NCBI GenBank assembly: GCA_038227995.1
Contig: JBBRPP010000021.1
Location: forward strand, 1 to 64,000
Reading direction: 5' to 3'
Length of the DNA stretch: 64,000 bases
Origin: WLMZ01 sp038227995
GTDB lineage: Bacteria > Actinomycetota > Acidimicrobiia > Acidimicrobiales > Ilumatobacteraceae
In this document: positions 25,057-33,785 of the stretch, one piece after another
How positions within the stretch are numbered: position 1 is the first letter of the stretch
Layout: each line of letters begins with the position of its first letter
Made by a program: the position numbers and the translations under genes
Notes under the pieces: generated by a model
The model's database searches: none
What the model was told of the DNA's origin: nothing
The model's input: the letters and a program-made list of their open reading frames with translations, nothing else

Positions 25057-26498
25057 ACGCCCAGCCCGGTCGTGGCCGATTCTGCTGCAGTGCCGACGAA
25101 GAAGTCTGGGTTCTGTTGCATCAACAGGCGAGCCGGGTTCTCGAACACGAACTCGCGGAAATCCTGCTCGGTGAGGATGCCCTTGCGGACGAGGCCGTGT
25201 GCTTCCTCGACGACTTCGTTCATCTCTGGCACGTCCCAGTGGCTGAGGTCGCTGGAGAACACGGGACGCAGGCGGGCACCGAACGGGTTGCCCGGCGCGA
25301 ACGCGAACGCGATCGTGCGGTCATCGGCCTCGCATCCGAAGTAGAAGTTGGGTACGAACTTGTCGACGATGTCACGCTTTTCACGGATGTCGACGAACCG
25401 CCATTCGTCCATCTCGTCGGGTGGCGTGCCGGCGCCAGGCAGGTTGCGCATCGCCGCGTCGAGGTCGATGTCGCCGGCCTTGTCGAGCAGCGCTGTGCCG
25501 TGGCTGTGAAACAGGTCCTCGAACATCGCCCAGTCGATCGCTGCCGGATCGAGCCGCTGGAGGTCGTCGATGTTGCGCTTCTCCCAGTGCTCGATGATGT
25601 CGCACAGCAGGATGACGGCCCAACCGACACCGCATTCGAGGAAGCCGAAGTTGAGATCGGGGAAGCGGTTCGTGACGCCCCCCATGAACAGTGACTTGCA
25701 CAGCGGATGCATGCGGTGGGCGAACGAACCGATGTGGTTGAACGTGTAGTTGGTCGTCGCGGTGAACGACCCGGACGGCATGTTGCCGAGCCCGCCGTGA
25801 AACATCGCCGCGAAGCCGAGCTGCTGTGCCTTGGCCCAGACCGGGTCGTAGTCGAACGCGCTGTCGATTCCGTACCAGTCGAAGTAGTGCGTCTGCCCGG
25901 GGAACAGGAACGGCGACGGGTTGTCGAGCACGGGCTTGGGGATCGCACGAGTCACGCCCTCCGGGAAACCGACCGCCTTGAGGCCGAGCTGCTTGCAGCG
26001 TTCGAGCTCAGCGATGGCTTCCTCTGGTGTGTGAGTGGGGATCACACCGGCAGCCGTCATCCGATCGGCGTAGGGCCGGTACGTGTCGGCGTAGTACTCG
26101 TTGAACCCGCGGCACACCCCGAGGCGAAGGTCCTGGTCGACGATGCCGGCGATGCCGAAGCCCTTCGTCGGGTAGAGCACCGAGTAGTCGATGCCGAACT
26201 CGTCGAGGCGTTCGTACATCAGGCCAGGAATCGCGCCGGTCGCGAGATCTCGTGTGTTCTGGGCCGGGGTGCCCCACCATGCCGATTGCGGGGTCCGTTG
26301 CTGCGCACGTGTCGCCGTGTCGGCGCCGAGGATCTTGGCGATCGGCGACGGCTGGTTGATGTACTTCTCGAACAGCTTCGGCCCCATCGTCTCGCGCAGG
26401 TACGGCAGCACGGCCGGCATGAACTCGATGACGTGGCCATCGACGTCGAGCACGGGATGCCCAAGAGATTCGCGGACTCGCTGGGATGTCTCGCACAT
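25053..26498 (-). CDS. Amidohydrolase family 2 protein (PF04909 type)
   Basis: 481 residues, TIM-barrel amidohydrolase with an N-terminal DVDGHVIEF metal motif in place of HxH, GLKAVGFPEG, MFHGGLGNMPSGSF, GGVTNRFPDLNFGFLECGVGW and RPVFSSDLSHWDVPEM (C-terminal Asp ligand). PF04909 enzymes include decarboxylases (ACMSD, resorcylate decarboxylase) and hydrolases. GGAG 8 bases before ATG supports this start. The gene lies in the ten-gene operon with a paralogue at 28973-30232. Confidence 0.78.
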   Translation of the reverse strand: MCETSQRVRESLGHPVLDVDGHVIEFMPAVLPYLRETMGPKLFEKYINQPSPIAKILGADTATRAQQRTPQSAWWGTPAQNTRDLATGAIPGLMYERLDEFGIDYSVLYPTKGFGIAGIVDQDLRLGVCRGFNEYYADTYRPYADRMTAAGVIPTHTPEEAIAELERCKQLGLKAVGFPEGVTRAIPKPVLDNPSPFLFPGQTHYFDWYGIDSAFDYDPVWAKAQQLGFAAMFHGGLGNMPSGSFTATTNYTFNHIGSFAHRMHPLCKSLFMGGVTNRFPDLNFGFLECGVGWAVILLCDIIEHWEKRNIDDLQRLDPAAIDWAMFEDLFHSHGTALLDKAGDIDLDAAMRNLPGAGTPPDEMDEWRFVDIREKRDIVDKFVPNFYFGCEADDRTIAFAFAPGNPFGARLRPVFSSDLSHWDVPEMNEVVEEAHGLVRKGILTEQDFREFVFENPARLLMQQNPDFFVGTAAESATTGLGV

Positions 26499-26512
26499 GG
26501 TGGTTCTCCAGA

Positions 26513-26536
26513 TGTCGGTGTGTCGGTGTGTCGGTG
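26513..26536. repeat. Three 8 bp tandem repeats in an intra-operon gap
   Basis: TGTCGGTG is repeated three times without mismatch between two amidohydrolase genes. It lies 15 bp upstream of the downstream gene's start on the minus strand. Probably a slippage-prone spacer; no hairpin potential seen. Confidence 0.6.
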
Positions 26537-26548
26537 TCGGGTGTGGGT

Positions 26549-28261
26549 TCAGCCGGGTCGGACGACTCGGCCGGGGACTGCGTCGGTGCGCTCGCCGTGC
26601 TCGACGACCGCCGTTCCGTTGACGATGGTGTATGCGATTCCCGTTGGCACGGCGCGGAAACGCTCGATGCCGAGCACGACATCGCGATCTGCCTTGCACG
26701 TGCCGACGTCGACGGTGTCGGGGTCGAAGACGAACACGTCGCCACCGAAGCCCGGCTGGATCAACCCACGGTCGCGGAGGCCGAGGATCGCGGCCGGAAT
26801 GGACGTCATCCGGCGGATCGCCTCTTCCAGTCGCCACACCTTCTCCTGCCGCCACCACGTGGCGAGGAAGTGTGTGCTCCATTCGGCGCCGTCGTCGCGA
26901 TCGAGATGGGCCCCGCCATCACTGACACCGACGATCATCTGCGGGTGCTTCTGCACATCCCTCAGCAGTTCGCGCCACTCTGGGGTCTCGTTGGCCCAGT
27001 GGAACACCGCCTGCAGGTCGTCAGCGAGAGCGATGTCGAACATCACGTCGGCCGGGTGGCGACCCTCGCTCGACGCGATCTGACCGACGACGCCGCCGAT
27101 GTACCGTTGGTTCGCCACAGCGGGTGACGACGAGACGCGCATCGAGGCCCAGAACGGCGGCGGCAACGTCGAGCCGACCGAAGCGTCGCGGTTCGGGTTG
27201 TCGATCGCTCGACGCAGTGCGGCTCGGGACTCGTCGTCGCCGATTCGTCGCCGGCGCTCGTCCAGCGGCACGTTCATCAGCTCGTGCCACAGCGGCACGC
27301 CCTCGTAACGCGACGTCCCGCCGGCCAGCGTGAACGGGCCATTCAGCGGTCGCGTCATCAACAGCGAGTACACCGGCGAACCAGCAGCTGCCGACCGATC
27401 GAGGAAGTCGCGCGATTCCAGCCACGTCTTGGTCGGTGCGTCGACCTTCGAACGCCCGCCGAGCCCCTGCGTCACCAGCGGCACTCCGCCCAGACCGGCG
27501 AGCTCGATCAGCAGATCGCGATCGATCGAGCTGATGCCTTCGACAGCGCTCTCCGGCGCATACGCGATCGAGCCGCGGCCGTATCGACCGACGACGTCGG
27601 CCAGCGCGCGCAGCTCGTCGATGCTCGACAGCCGGCTGGGAACCGGGCGGTTGGCGAGATCCAGATGCGTCGGCGCATGAGACGACGAAAATCCCAACGC
27701 GCCGGCCTGCATCGCATCGTCGACGATGGCCGCGATCGCCTCGATCTCGTCAGATGTGGAGGCCCGTTCGAACGCGGCGTCGCCCATCACCCAACGCCGC
27801 ACCGCCGAGTGCCCTATGTACATCCCCAGGTTGACGCCGAGGTGTCCGCCGCGAGTGTCGAGGAACTCGCGGAACGTCTCGAACGTCCAGTTGATCTGGT
27901 CGAGCGCGGCCGGGTCCATGCCTTCGACGCGGGCGAACATCTGCGCCGTGTACGGCCGGTCAACTGCTTTCACCGGCGCGATCGAGAACCCACAGTTGCC
28001 AGCCGCGACCGTCGTGACGCCGTGCAGCGACGAGCTGTCGCACAGCGGATCCCACGTCAGCTGCGGGTCGTAGTGAGTGTGGGCATCGACGATTCCGGGC
28101 GCAACGACGAGGCCGTCAGCGTCGATCGTGCGGGTCGCGTTCTCGCCGCGCAACCGGCCGGTGGCGACGATGCGGCCGTCGGTGATCGCCACGTCACCGG
28201 TGCGACCCGGTAGCCCGGTGCCGTCGATCACGAGGCCGCCGCGGATCAGCAGGTCATACAT
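26549..28261 (-). CDS. D-aminoacylase-like amidohydrolase (paralogue 2)
   Basis: 570 residues with HxH in IVDAHTHYDPQ (His61, His63), GVTTVAAGNCGFSIAP, IGHSAVRRWVMGDAAFE and the distal VGVSDGGAH Asp motif. Same family as the 23386-25056 and 46586-48325 proteins. It overlaps the class II aldolase stop by 8 bp. The presence of two such hydrolases in one operon suggests that two different amide, lactone or ring-opening hydrolyses occur in the pathway. Confidence 0.8.
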   Translation of the reverse strand: MYDLLIRGGLVIDGTGLPGRTGDVAITDGRIVATGRLRGENATRTIDADGLVVAPGIVDAHTHYDPQLTWDPLCDSSSLHGVTTVAAGNCGFSIAPVKAVDRPYTAQMFARVEGMDPAALDQINWTFETFREFLDTRGGHLGVNLGMYIGHSAVRRWVMGDAAFERASTSDEIEAIAAIVDDAMQAGALGFSSSHAPTHLDLANRPVPSRLSSIDELRALADVVGRYGRGSIAYAPESAVEGISSIDRDLLIELAGLGGVPLVTQGLGGRSKVDAPTKTWLESRDFLDRSAAAGSPVYSLLMTRPLNGPFTLAGGTSRYEGVPLWHELMNVPLDERRRRIGDDESRAALRRAIDNPNRDASVGSTLPPPFWASMRVSSSPAVANQRYIGGVVGQIASSEGRHPADVMFDIALADDLQAVFHWANETPEWRELLRDVQKHPQMIVGVSDGGAHLDRDDGAEWSTHFLATWWRQEKVWRLEEAIRRMTSIPAAILGLRDRGLIQPGFGGDVFVFDPDTVDVGTCKADRDVVLGIERFRAVPTGIAYTIVNGTAVVEHGERTDAVPGRVVRPG

Positions 28262-28973
28262 CGAGCACCTCGAACAAATCGGGGTCGCTGGTGCGCAGCC
28301 GACGGAAGTTGGCCCGCCACATCTGACCCAGGTAGTGCTTGCGATACATGGCCTTGCCACCGATCACTTCGTCGCGCGGGATCTCGGTGCCTCCGGCCGC
28401 GACGCATTCGAGGTGATAGCGCGCACATTTCTCGAGCGTCATCGCCTCGATCACGGCGTTCTCCAATGTGTCGGACGCGACGATCGCGCCGTGGTTCTTC
28501 AGGATCGCGACCCGCTTGTCGCCGAGGTCGTCGGCCACCTGCGTGTGTGGCTTGTGGCCGTCGTCGAGGTACGTCACCTGCTCGCCGTCGAACAGGACGG
28601 CGGCGACGTTGTACATGCCGACGGTGACGCCGAGCGACGACAGCACCGAGATGTAGTGCGAGTGCAGGTGCACGATCGCGTTCACGTCCGGCCGCAGTCT
28701 GTAGATCAATGCGTGGAAGTTGACCGCCGGCGACATCTCCAGCTGACCGACCAGAGGTCCGAGATCGAAATCGAGCTTGGCGATCGCCGCCGGCATGGTC
28801 TCGTCGAAGTACTCGAATCCGGTGACCCAGAAGCCATCGTCCTCGGGTGCCCTCGCGCTGACGTGACCGCTGACGTTGGAGTCACAACCCTCGCGGTAGA
28901 GCATGCGGCGGCCGGCCGCGATCCGGAACGTGAGGCTGGATTCGGTCAGCACCTTGGGCGACGTCTCGGGCAT
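28254..28973 (-). CDS. Class II aldolase/adducin-domain protein
   Basis: 239 residues. YREGCDSNVSGHVSAR, then the zinc-binding HLHSHYISVLSSLG and LKNHGAIVASDTLENAV blocks identify the class II aldolase/adducin fold (fuculose-phosphate aldolase relatives, also decarboxylases). His residues of HxHxH type and the later His after the YH-LE helix are retained. Likely a C-C lyase or decarboxylase in the operon's pathway. Overlaps the upstream amidohydrolase by ATGA. Confidence 0.8.
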   Translation of the reverse strand: MPETSPKVLTESSLTFRIAAGRRMLYREGCDSNVSGHVSARAPEDDGFWVTGFEYFDETMPAAIAKLDFDLGPLVGQLEMSPAVNFHALIYRLRPDVNAIVHLHSHYISVLSSLGVTVGMYNVAAVLFDGEQVTYLDDGHKPHTQVADDLGDKRVAILKNHGAIVASDTLENAVIEAMTLEKCARYHLECVAAGGTEIPRDEVIGGKAMYRKHYLGQMWRANFRRLRTSDPDLFEVLDV

Positions 28974-30232
28974 CAGAAGGTCTCCGGATCGTCTTGCACG
29001 TGTTGCGGAACGGGATGGCCGAAGAGGTTGGCGGCGTTCTGCCAGGTGAGCTTGCGGATGTCGTCGGCGGGGAGATGCCCGATCTGGCCGTGGATGATCT
29101 CCTGTGTGTCTGGCCAGGTGCCGTCCTGGTGCGGGTAGTCGGACTCGAGCATCACGTGCTCGATGCCGATCCGGTGACGATGATCGAGCCCGCACTTGTC
29201 CTCGATCGCGCAGAAGTAGAAGTTGCGCTGCAGCACCTCGCACGGCGTGAGGTCGATGCCGACCCACGTGCCGTACATCGCCTGATATCGCAGAACGTGA
29301 TCGAGGCGGTCCATCAGGCCCGCGACCCAGCCGATGCCGCCCTCCGACAGGCAGATCTTGAGATCGGGGAAGCGGATCGGCAGCTTCGAGTACAGCCAGT
29401 CGACCGCTGCGAACATCGCCCACCCGAAGAACAGCACCCCGATCGTGTCGGCCGGCGCATCGGAGGACGTGATCGGCGCGGTCGACGACGAGCCGACGTG
29501 CAGGCAGACGACGGTGCCCGTCTCGGCACAGGCCTGCATCATGGGATCCCAGTAGCCGGTGTGCAGCGACGGCAGGCCGAGCCGTTCGGGGAGCTCGGGA
29601 AAGGTCACGGCACGGAAGCCCCGAGCAGCGTTGGCGCGAACCTCGGCCGCGGCGATGACCGGATCGAGGAGCCATGGCACCTGAACCGGGATGATCCGGC
29701 CCGGATGGCGGCCGGCCCATTCGTCGAGATGCCAGTCGTTCGCGGCCCGCACCACCGCAAGGGCGAGTTCGGGATCGCTCACCCCCAACTGGTAACGCTG
29801 GCCGGCGAAACCCGCGAGCGACGATGGGAAGTTGGCTGACGCGTAGACGCCGTTGAGATCCATGTCGGCGATCCGAGCATCGATGTCCCACGCGCCACGT
29901 CGCATCTCGTCGAAGCGGGTCGGCTCGAAGTTGAGCTCGGCTTGCGGACGCCCGACAACGGCGTTGAGCCCGACCTTGTAGTGCCGTTGCCCGTCGTAGG
30001 CCCAGTACTCCATGCCGGTCTCGTCGGTCTGCACCGACGGCGCGAGATCGGCGAAGCGCGACGGCACCCGACCGGTGAACATGTGCGGCGGCTCGACAAG
30101 GTGGTCGTCCACGGAGATCATCGTGTACCGACGCCGACGACGCTCGGGGTCCGGCAGGAACGTGACCTGCTTCGGTTTCGTTCCGGTGAAGAACCCCGGC
30201 CGCGATTCCAGATCATCGAAGTTGATCGACAC
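28973..30232 (-). CDS. Amidohydrolase family 2 protein with SVDDH metal motif
   Basis: 419 residues. MISVDDHLVEPPHMF (~residues 38-52) is the metal site variant typical of actinobacterial amidohydrolase-2 proteins, followed by VTFPELPERLG, HVGSSS, KICLSEGGIGWVAGLMDRLDHV and MLESDYPHQDGTWPDT (distal Asp). Start is GTG, with a palindrome 25 bp upstream. Function is probably hydrolysis or decarboxylation of a carboxylated intermediate; substrate unknown. Confidence 0.78.
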   Translation of the reverse strand: MSINFDDLESRPGFFTGTKPKQVTFLPDPERRRRRYTMISVDDHLVEPPHMFTGRVPSRFADLAPSVQTDETGMEYWAYDGQRHYKVGLNAVVGRPQAELNFEPTRFDEMRRGAWDIDARIADMDLNGVYASANFPSSLAGFAGQRYQLGVSDPELALAVVRAANDWHLDEWAGRHPGRIIPVQVPWLLDPVIAAAEVRANAARGFRAVTFPELPERLGLPSLHTGYWDPMMQACAETGTVVCLHVGSSSTAPITSSDAPADTIGVLFFGWAMFAAVDWLYSKLPIRFPDLKICLSEGGIGWVAGLMDRLDHVLRYQAMYGTWVGIDLTPCEVLQRNFYFCAIEDKCGLDHRHRIGIEHVMLESDYPHQDGTWPDTQEIIHGQIGHLPADDIRKLTWQNAANLFGHPVPQHVQDDPETF

Positions 30233-30256
30233 GGCGAAAAACTAACAGTCGTTTGT

Positions 30257-30279
30257 TTCTGACCGCGAGTCGGTCAGAA
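30257..30279. promoter_or_regulatory. Palindrome with widened operator-A half-sites, inside the ten-gene operon
   Basis: TTCTGACC-gcgagtc-GGTCAGAA has perfect 8 bp arms. The TCTGAC and GTCAGA half-sites are those of operator A, but are 9 bp rather than 5 bp apart. It overlaps the cyclase stop codon and lies 25 bp before the GTG of the amidohydrolase. It might be a terminator hairpin, or a variant operator giving the downstream part of the operon, including the TetR gene, its own control. Confidence 0.4.
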
Positions 30280-31236
30280 GATCGCGATGGGGTTGACGGG
30301 GGATCCCGTGCCGCCGGGTACACGCATCGGCGCCACCGTCATCAAGAACTCCCACCGCTTGTCGCGGCGGCACACGTCACTGACGACGTCGAGGCGGAGG
30401 TTGTCGATCAGGTGCAGGCCGATGGCCACGATGCCGATCTGATGGATCGGGAACGGCCACTCGGGGATCGACGTGAACGGCATCCGGTCGGAGATGCCGT
30501 CGCTGGCCAGGAGCGCGATCTCTCGCTCGTGCAACCACGTGAGTGTGCGCGGGTGAAGCCCGGGCAGGCCACCACCGAACGGGTCGAGACGCCCGTTGCC
30601 GATCGCCTTGCGCCGATCGCGTCCGGTGGAGACGATCAGCAGATCGCCCGTGCCGACCGCCGACCCCTGAGCGGATTCTGCCGCTTCGAGGTCGGCCACC
30701 GTCACCGAATCGGTCGGGTCGAGAAATTCGACGCCACGCACCAGCGGGATGTCGAGCAGCACGCCGCGCCCGATGACGCCGTCAGACGCGGACATGATCG
30801 TGTTGGCCAGAGCGCCCGTGCTGCGCACCATCGAGGCCGGCCGTCCGCCATACATCTCGCCGCGCACGAACATGTGGCACAGCGCGTCGATGTGCGTGAG
30901 CCCGAGGCCGTGCACCGCAGTGCCGAGGTAGTCCTGGGTTGCCTCGTAGTCGGGCACACCGCTGGACCCGAGCGCGTCGCCGCTTGACAACATGTGGTGA
31001 TGCGCGGGACTCGGTGTCTCCGGCGTCGGACGGGTGGTGAGGTCGTGGGCCATGCTCACCGACTCGCCGGAGCGCACGAGCGTCGCAGCATGCGCCCGGT
31101 GCGCGTCGGTGAGATGGTTCAGCGCGCCACGTTCATCGTCCGAGCCCCAACGTGACCAGTTCTTGACCGATCCGAAGATCCGTTCGAGTTCCTCGGTCGT
31201 CGGCTGTTCGTCGGCTACGTCCACGGTCGTCATCAT
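30274..31236 (-). CDS. Cyclase/kynurenine-formamidase-like metal hydrolase (PF04199)
   Basis: About 320 residues. The metal motif HGLGLTHIDALCHMF matches the HxxTHxDxxxH signature of the family; GRGVLLDIPLVRG and GTGDLLIVSTG follow. Family members cleave N-formyl or cyclic amides, or cyclise polyketides. The start is uncertain between two adjacent Met codons. Its start lies only ~27 bp from the divergent 31263 gene, so the promoters must overlap or the mRNAs be leaderless. First gene of the long minus-strand operon. Confidence 0.78.
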   Translation of the reverse strand: MMTTVDVADEQPTTEELERIFGSVKNWSRWGSDDERGALNHLTDAHRAHAATLVRSGESVSMAHDLTTRPTPETPSPAHHHMLSSGDALGSSGVPDYEATQDYLGTAVHGLGLTHIDALCHMFVRGEMYGGRPASMVRSTGALANTIMSASDGVIGRGVLLDIPLVRGVEFLDPTDSVTVADLEAAESAQGSAVGTGDLLIVSTGRDRRKAIGNGRLDPFGGGLPGLHPRTLTWLHEREIALLASDGISDRMPFTSIPEWPFPIHQIGIVAIGLHLIDNLRLDVVSDVCRRDKRWEFLMTVAPMRVPGGTGSPVNPIAIF

Positions 31237-31262
31237 CACCAGCATTCCACGCGTCGGGTACG

Positions 31263-31835
31263 GTGCCCCGTGTGGGGACAATCGAGGTGACGATCGATGG
31301 CATCGGCCGTCTGGCCGACGACCTGCGCGCTTCGTCGATGACGGCCGAATGTGCGACCACGATCGTCGTGGCCGAGATCAGCGCCGAACCGATCCGGTTC
31401 ACCGATCTGACCGACGACGACTTCGATGCCGCGTGGGAGCAACCGATGCGCCACGCGATCGTGTCGTTCCAAGCGGCGCACCGGGCCGGACATCAGCGGA
31501 TCATCGCGATCGTGCCAACGATCGCGATGTCCGGCGCACCACGCCTCGCGCATGTCGCGGCGACGGCCGAAGCGATCCGGCTCTTGGTCAAGTCTGCTGC
31601 GCGGCAATGGGGTGCGGACGGCATCACCGTCAACTGCATCGCCGTCTCACCGTCGCTGTTCGGCATCTCGCCCGAGGCGGTCGGCGCTGTGTCGCTCGCT
31701 CCCCCGGCGCTCGCCAGTGCAGGTTCGCTCGCCAACGACATCATTCCGCTGATCGCGTTGTTGGCCGGCGCGGGCGCACACCACCTCACGGGCTCGACGC
31801 TCACCGCCGACGGCGGCGTCTGGATGGCGCCATGA
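31263..31835 (+). CDS. Degenerate SDR-fold protein (second pseudoenzyme)
   Basis: About 190 residues. The C-terminal half is SDR (LVKSAARQWGADGITVNCIAVSPS ... HHLTGSTLTADGGVWM), but there is no N-terminal Gly-rich loop, and the YxxxK position reads HVAAT. It parallels the 20655-21299 protein in length, losses and gene arrangement: it ends inside the start codon of an intact SDR (ATGA). Probably a non-catalytic subunit. The start may be GTG 31263, 31272 or 31287; no good ribosome site separates them. Confidence 0.65.
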   Translation: MPRVGTIEVTIDGIGRLADDLRASSMTAECATTIVVAEISAEPIRFTDLTDDDFDAAWEQPMRHAIVSFQAAHRAGHQRIIAIVPTIAMSGAPRLAHVAATAEAIRLLVKSAARQWGADGITVNCIAVSPSLFGISPEAVGAVSLAPPALASAGSLANDIIPLIALLAGAGAHHLTGSTLTADGGVWMAP

Positions 31836-32614
31836 GTAGCGGCACGAGCAAGCGCCTCGACGGGCGCACTGCGATCGTCACCGGCGCCGGTCAGGGCGTT
31901 GGCGAAGGCATGGCTCGTCGTCTCGCAGCCGAGGGCGCCAACGTCGTGATCGCTGCCCGCCGTTCCGACACGGGCGAACCGGTCGCCCAAGCGATCCGTG
32001 ACCTCGGCGGGTCAGCGCTCTGCATCGAGACCAACGTCTCGCTCCGCGAATCGGTCGCCGCGTGTGTCACGCAAACCGTCGAGCACTTCGGTGGGCTCGA
32101 GATCATGGTTCACAACGCCTTCCGCGGTGGCCTGCCACATCGCCTCGAAGACGCCGATCTCGATCGACATTGGAAGCACATGTCGCGCACCGGCGTGTGG
32201 GCGGTGATGTTCTGCGGGCAGGCCGCGTACCCACACCTCCAGGCTGCAGGCGAGCGCGGACGATTCATCCTCATCACGTCGCCGAGCGGCATCGAGGGCA
32301 GCGCCAACATTCCGCTCTACTCGCCCGCCAAGGCCGCCGAACGGGCGATGGCGAAGAGCCTCGCCCGCGAGTGGGGACCCGAGGGCATCACGGTCAACTG
32401 CATCGCACCAGTGGCGGCCTCACCCGCGTTGATCAACGCGTTCGCGCAGTCGCCCGCGCTGCAGGCCGCGATCGAAGCGCGGACGCCACTCGGTCGAGTC
32501 GGCGACATCGAAGCCGACATCGGTTCGGTCGCGCTGTTCCTTGCCAGCGATGATTCCAGCTACGTCACCGGGCAGACGATCGTCTGCGACGGCGGCTCCT
32601 TCCTCGGCCTCTAG
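31832..32614 (+). CDS. Catalytic short-chain dehydrogenase paired with a degenerate SDR
   Basis: 260 residues. Intact TGAGQGVGEGMA loop, Ser in ILITSPSGIEGS, YSPAK active-site motif, and VTGQTIVCDGGSF end. The preceding, overlapping gene encodes the degenerate SDR. Similar in sequence to the 19894-20658 SDR (both read AREWGP-GI-VNC-AP), so the two pairs are probably paralogous modules. Likely oxidises a hydroxyacyl-CoA or cyclic alcohol. Confidence 0.82.
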   Translation: MSSGTSKRLDGRTAIVTGAGQGVGEGMARRLAAEGANVVIAARRSDTGEPVAQAIRDLGGSALCIETNVSLRESVAACVTQTVEHFGGLEIMVHNAFRGGLPHRLEDADLDRHWKHMSRTGVWAVMFCGQAAYPHLQAAGERGRFILITSPSGIEGSANIPLYSPAKAAERAMAKSLAREWGPEGITVNCIAPVAASPALINAFAQSPALQAAIEARTPLGRVGDIEADIGSVALFLASDDSSYVTGQTIVCDGGSFLGL

Positions 32615-32665
32615 ATCCGCATCCATTCATCCACCCAACCCGCCCGCCACCCACGGAGACAGAAC

Positions 32666-33043
32666 ATGATCCAGCTCGTCACGATGCTCAAGCGCAAGCC
32701 CGGCACCACTCACGAAGAGTTCCTGACCTACTGGCGCGAACACCACGGCCCCCTCGTGAAGAGCCTGCCGTGCTCACGTTACGTCCGCCGCTACGAGCAG
32801 CATGCGTCCGTCTGGCCATCAGCCGGCAGCAAGGCGCCCGAGCCGATGTACGACGGCGTCACGATCCAGTGGTTCGACAGCGCGTCCGATTTCTGGGCCC
32901 ATGTGATGGAGCCCGATCAGGCCGACATGATGGCCGACACCGAGAAGTTCCTCGACACCGCGAACCTGCACTGGACGATCTGCGAGGAGCCCGTGATCGT
33001 GATGGGTGACGCCTCGGTGGACTCGCTCGGGAATCCGCTCTGA
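32666..33043 (+). CDS. EthD-domain protein
   Basis: 125 residues. MIQLVTMLKRKPGTTHEEFLTYWREHHGPLV is the EthD signature, and the fold is a dimeric alpha/beta barrel. EthD proteins accompany P450 or catabolic oxidation systems; some act as small isomerases or monooxygenases. GGAGA 8-10 bases upstream of ATG supports the start. It follows the SDR pair by 51 bp and may be in the same transcript. Confidence 0.8.
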   Translation: MIQLVTMLKRKPGTTHEEFLTYWREHHGPLVKSLPCSRYVRRYEQHASVWPSAGSKAPEPMYDGVTIQWFDSASDFWAHVMEPDQADMMADTEKFLDTANLHWTICEEPVIVMGDASVDSLGNPL

Positions 33044-33074
33044 AAGGCTGTGGCGGATCGGCCACACTTGGCCG

Positions 33075-33683
33075 ATGAATCTCGACCGACCAACGCTGAC
33101 CGGCATCCACGTCCAACTCGAACCACTGTCGCTCGATCACGTTCATCAGTTGACGGTGGCCGCCAACGAAGATCGCTCGACCTACGGGTGGACGCCGGTG
33201 CCCGAGACTGCCGGCGCGATGACGAGCTACGTCACGTCGTTGCTCGCCGACGCCGATGCCGGGCGCGTGGTGCCGTTCGCACAGCGTCGACTGAGTGACC
33301 TCCGAGTCGTCGGTTGCACCCGCTACCTCGAGATCCGCTACTGGACCGGGCGCGACTTCCCCGACGAGGTCGAGATCGGTGGCACGTGGCTGGCGGCGTC
33401 GGCGCAACGCACCGCGATCAACACCGAAGCCAAGCTGTTGTTGATGACCTACGCCTTCGAGACCCTGCTGGTTCGCCGGCTGGCGATCTACACCGACGAG
33501 CGCAACACCCAGAGCCGCGACGCGATCGTGCGCACGGGCGCGAAGTTCGAGGGCATCCTGCGCAACTATCGGGCGTCAGCCGTCGCCGGCGAGATCGGCC
33601 AGCAGCGGAACACGGCGGCACACTCCATCCTCGACGTCGAGTGGCCCGACGTGAAGGCCAACCTGGAGGCGCGTCTCGGCTGA
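33075..33683 (+). CDS. GNAT-family N-acetyltransferase
   Basis: 202 residues starting MNLDRPTLTGIHVQLEPL. RimJ/RimL-type features: EIGGTWLAASAQRTAINTEAKLLLMTYAFETLLVRRLAIYTDERN-SR-AI-RTGAKFEGILR. The GTWL..-A-T-AK segment corresponds to the acetyl-CoA loop. Target unknown. It ends just before operator A at 33690, which belongs to the next unit. Confidence 0.75.
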   Translation: MNLDRPTLTGIHVQLEPLSLDHVHQLTVAANEDRSTYGWTPVPETAGAMTSYVTSLLADADAGRVVPFAQRRLSDLRVVGCTRYLEIRYWTGRDFPDEVEIGGTWLAASAQRTAINTEAKLLLMTYAFETLLVRRLAIYTDERNTQSRDAIVRTGAKFEGILRNYRASAVAGEIGQQRNTAAHSILDVEWPDVKANLEARLG

Positions 33684-33689
33684 CGCTCC

Positions 33690-33712
33690 GTTTCTGACGC
33701 GGCGTCAGAAAC
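33690..33712. promoter_or_regulatory. Operator A copy before the 33786 unit
   Basis: GTTTCTGAC-gcggc-GTCAGAAAC is a perfect 9 bp inverted repeat around the core TCTGAC-N5-GTCAGA. It lies about 74 bp upstream of the GTG of the next gene and just after the GNAT stop, as expected for a promoter operator of the plus-strand unit. Confidence 0.75.
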
Positions 33713-33785
33713 TCGCTACTGTGTTCCTCTCGCCTCTGCCGACTCGGCGAGCCCGGCTCAGCCGGGGCAGAAATGGGGAATCTTC

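Noticed and set aside
30230..30256. KstR-like site (AAC...GTT) before the amidohydrolase GTG
   Set aside because: AAACGACTGTTAG has AAC and GTT four bases apart instead of two and lacks the flanking T/A, so it does not fit TnnAACnnGTTnnA.
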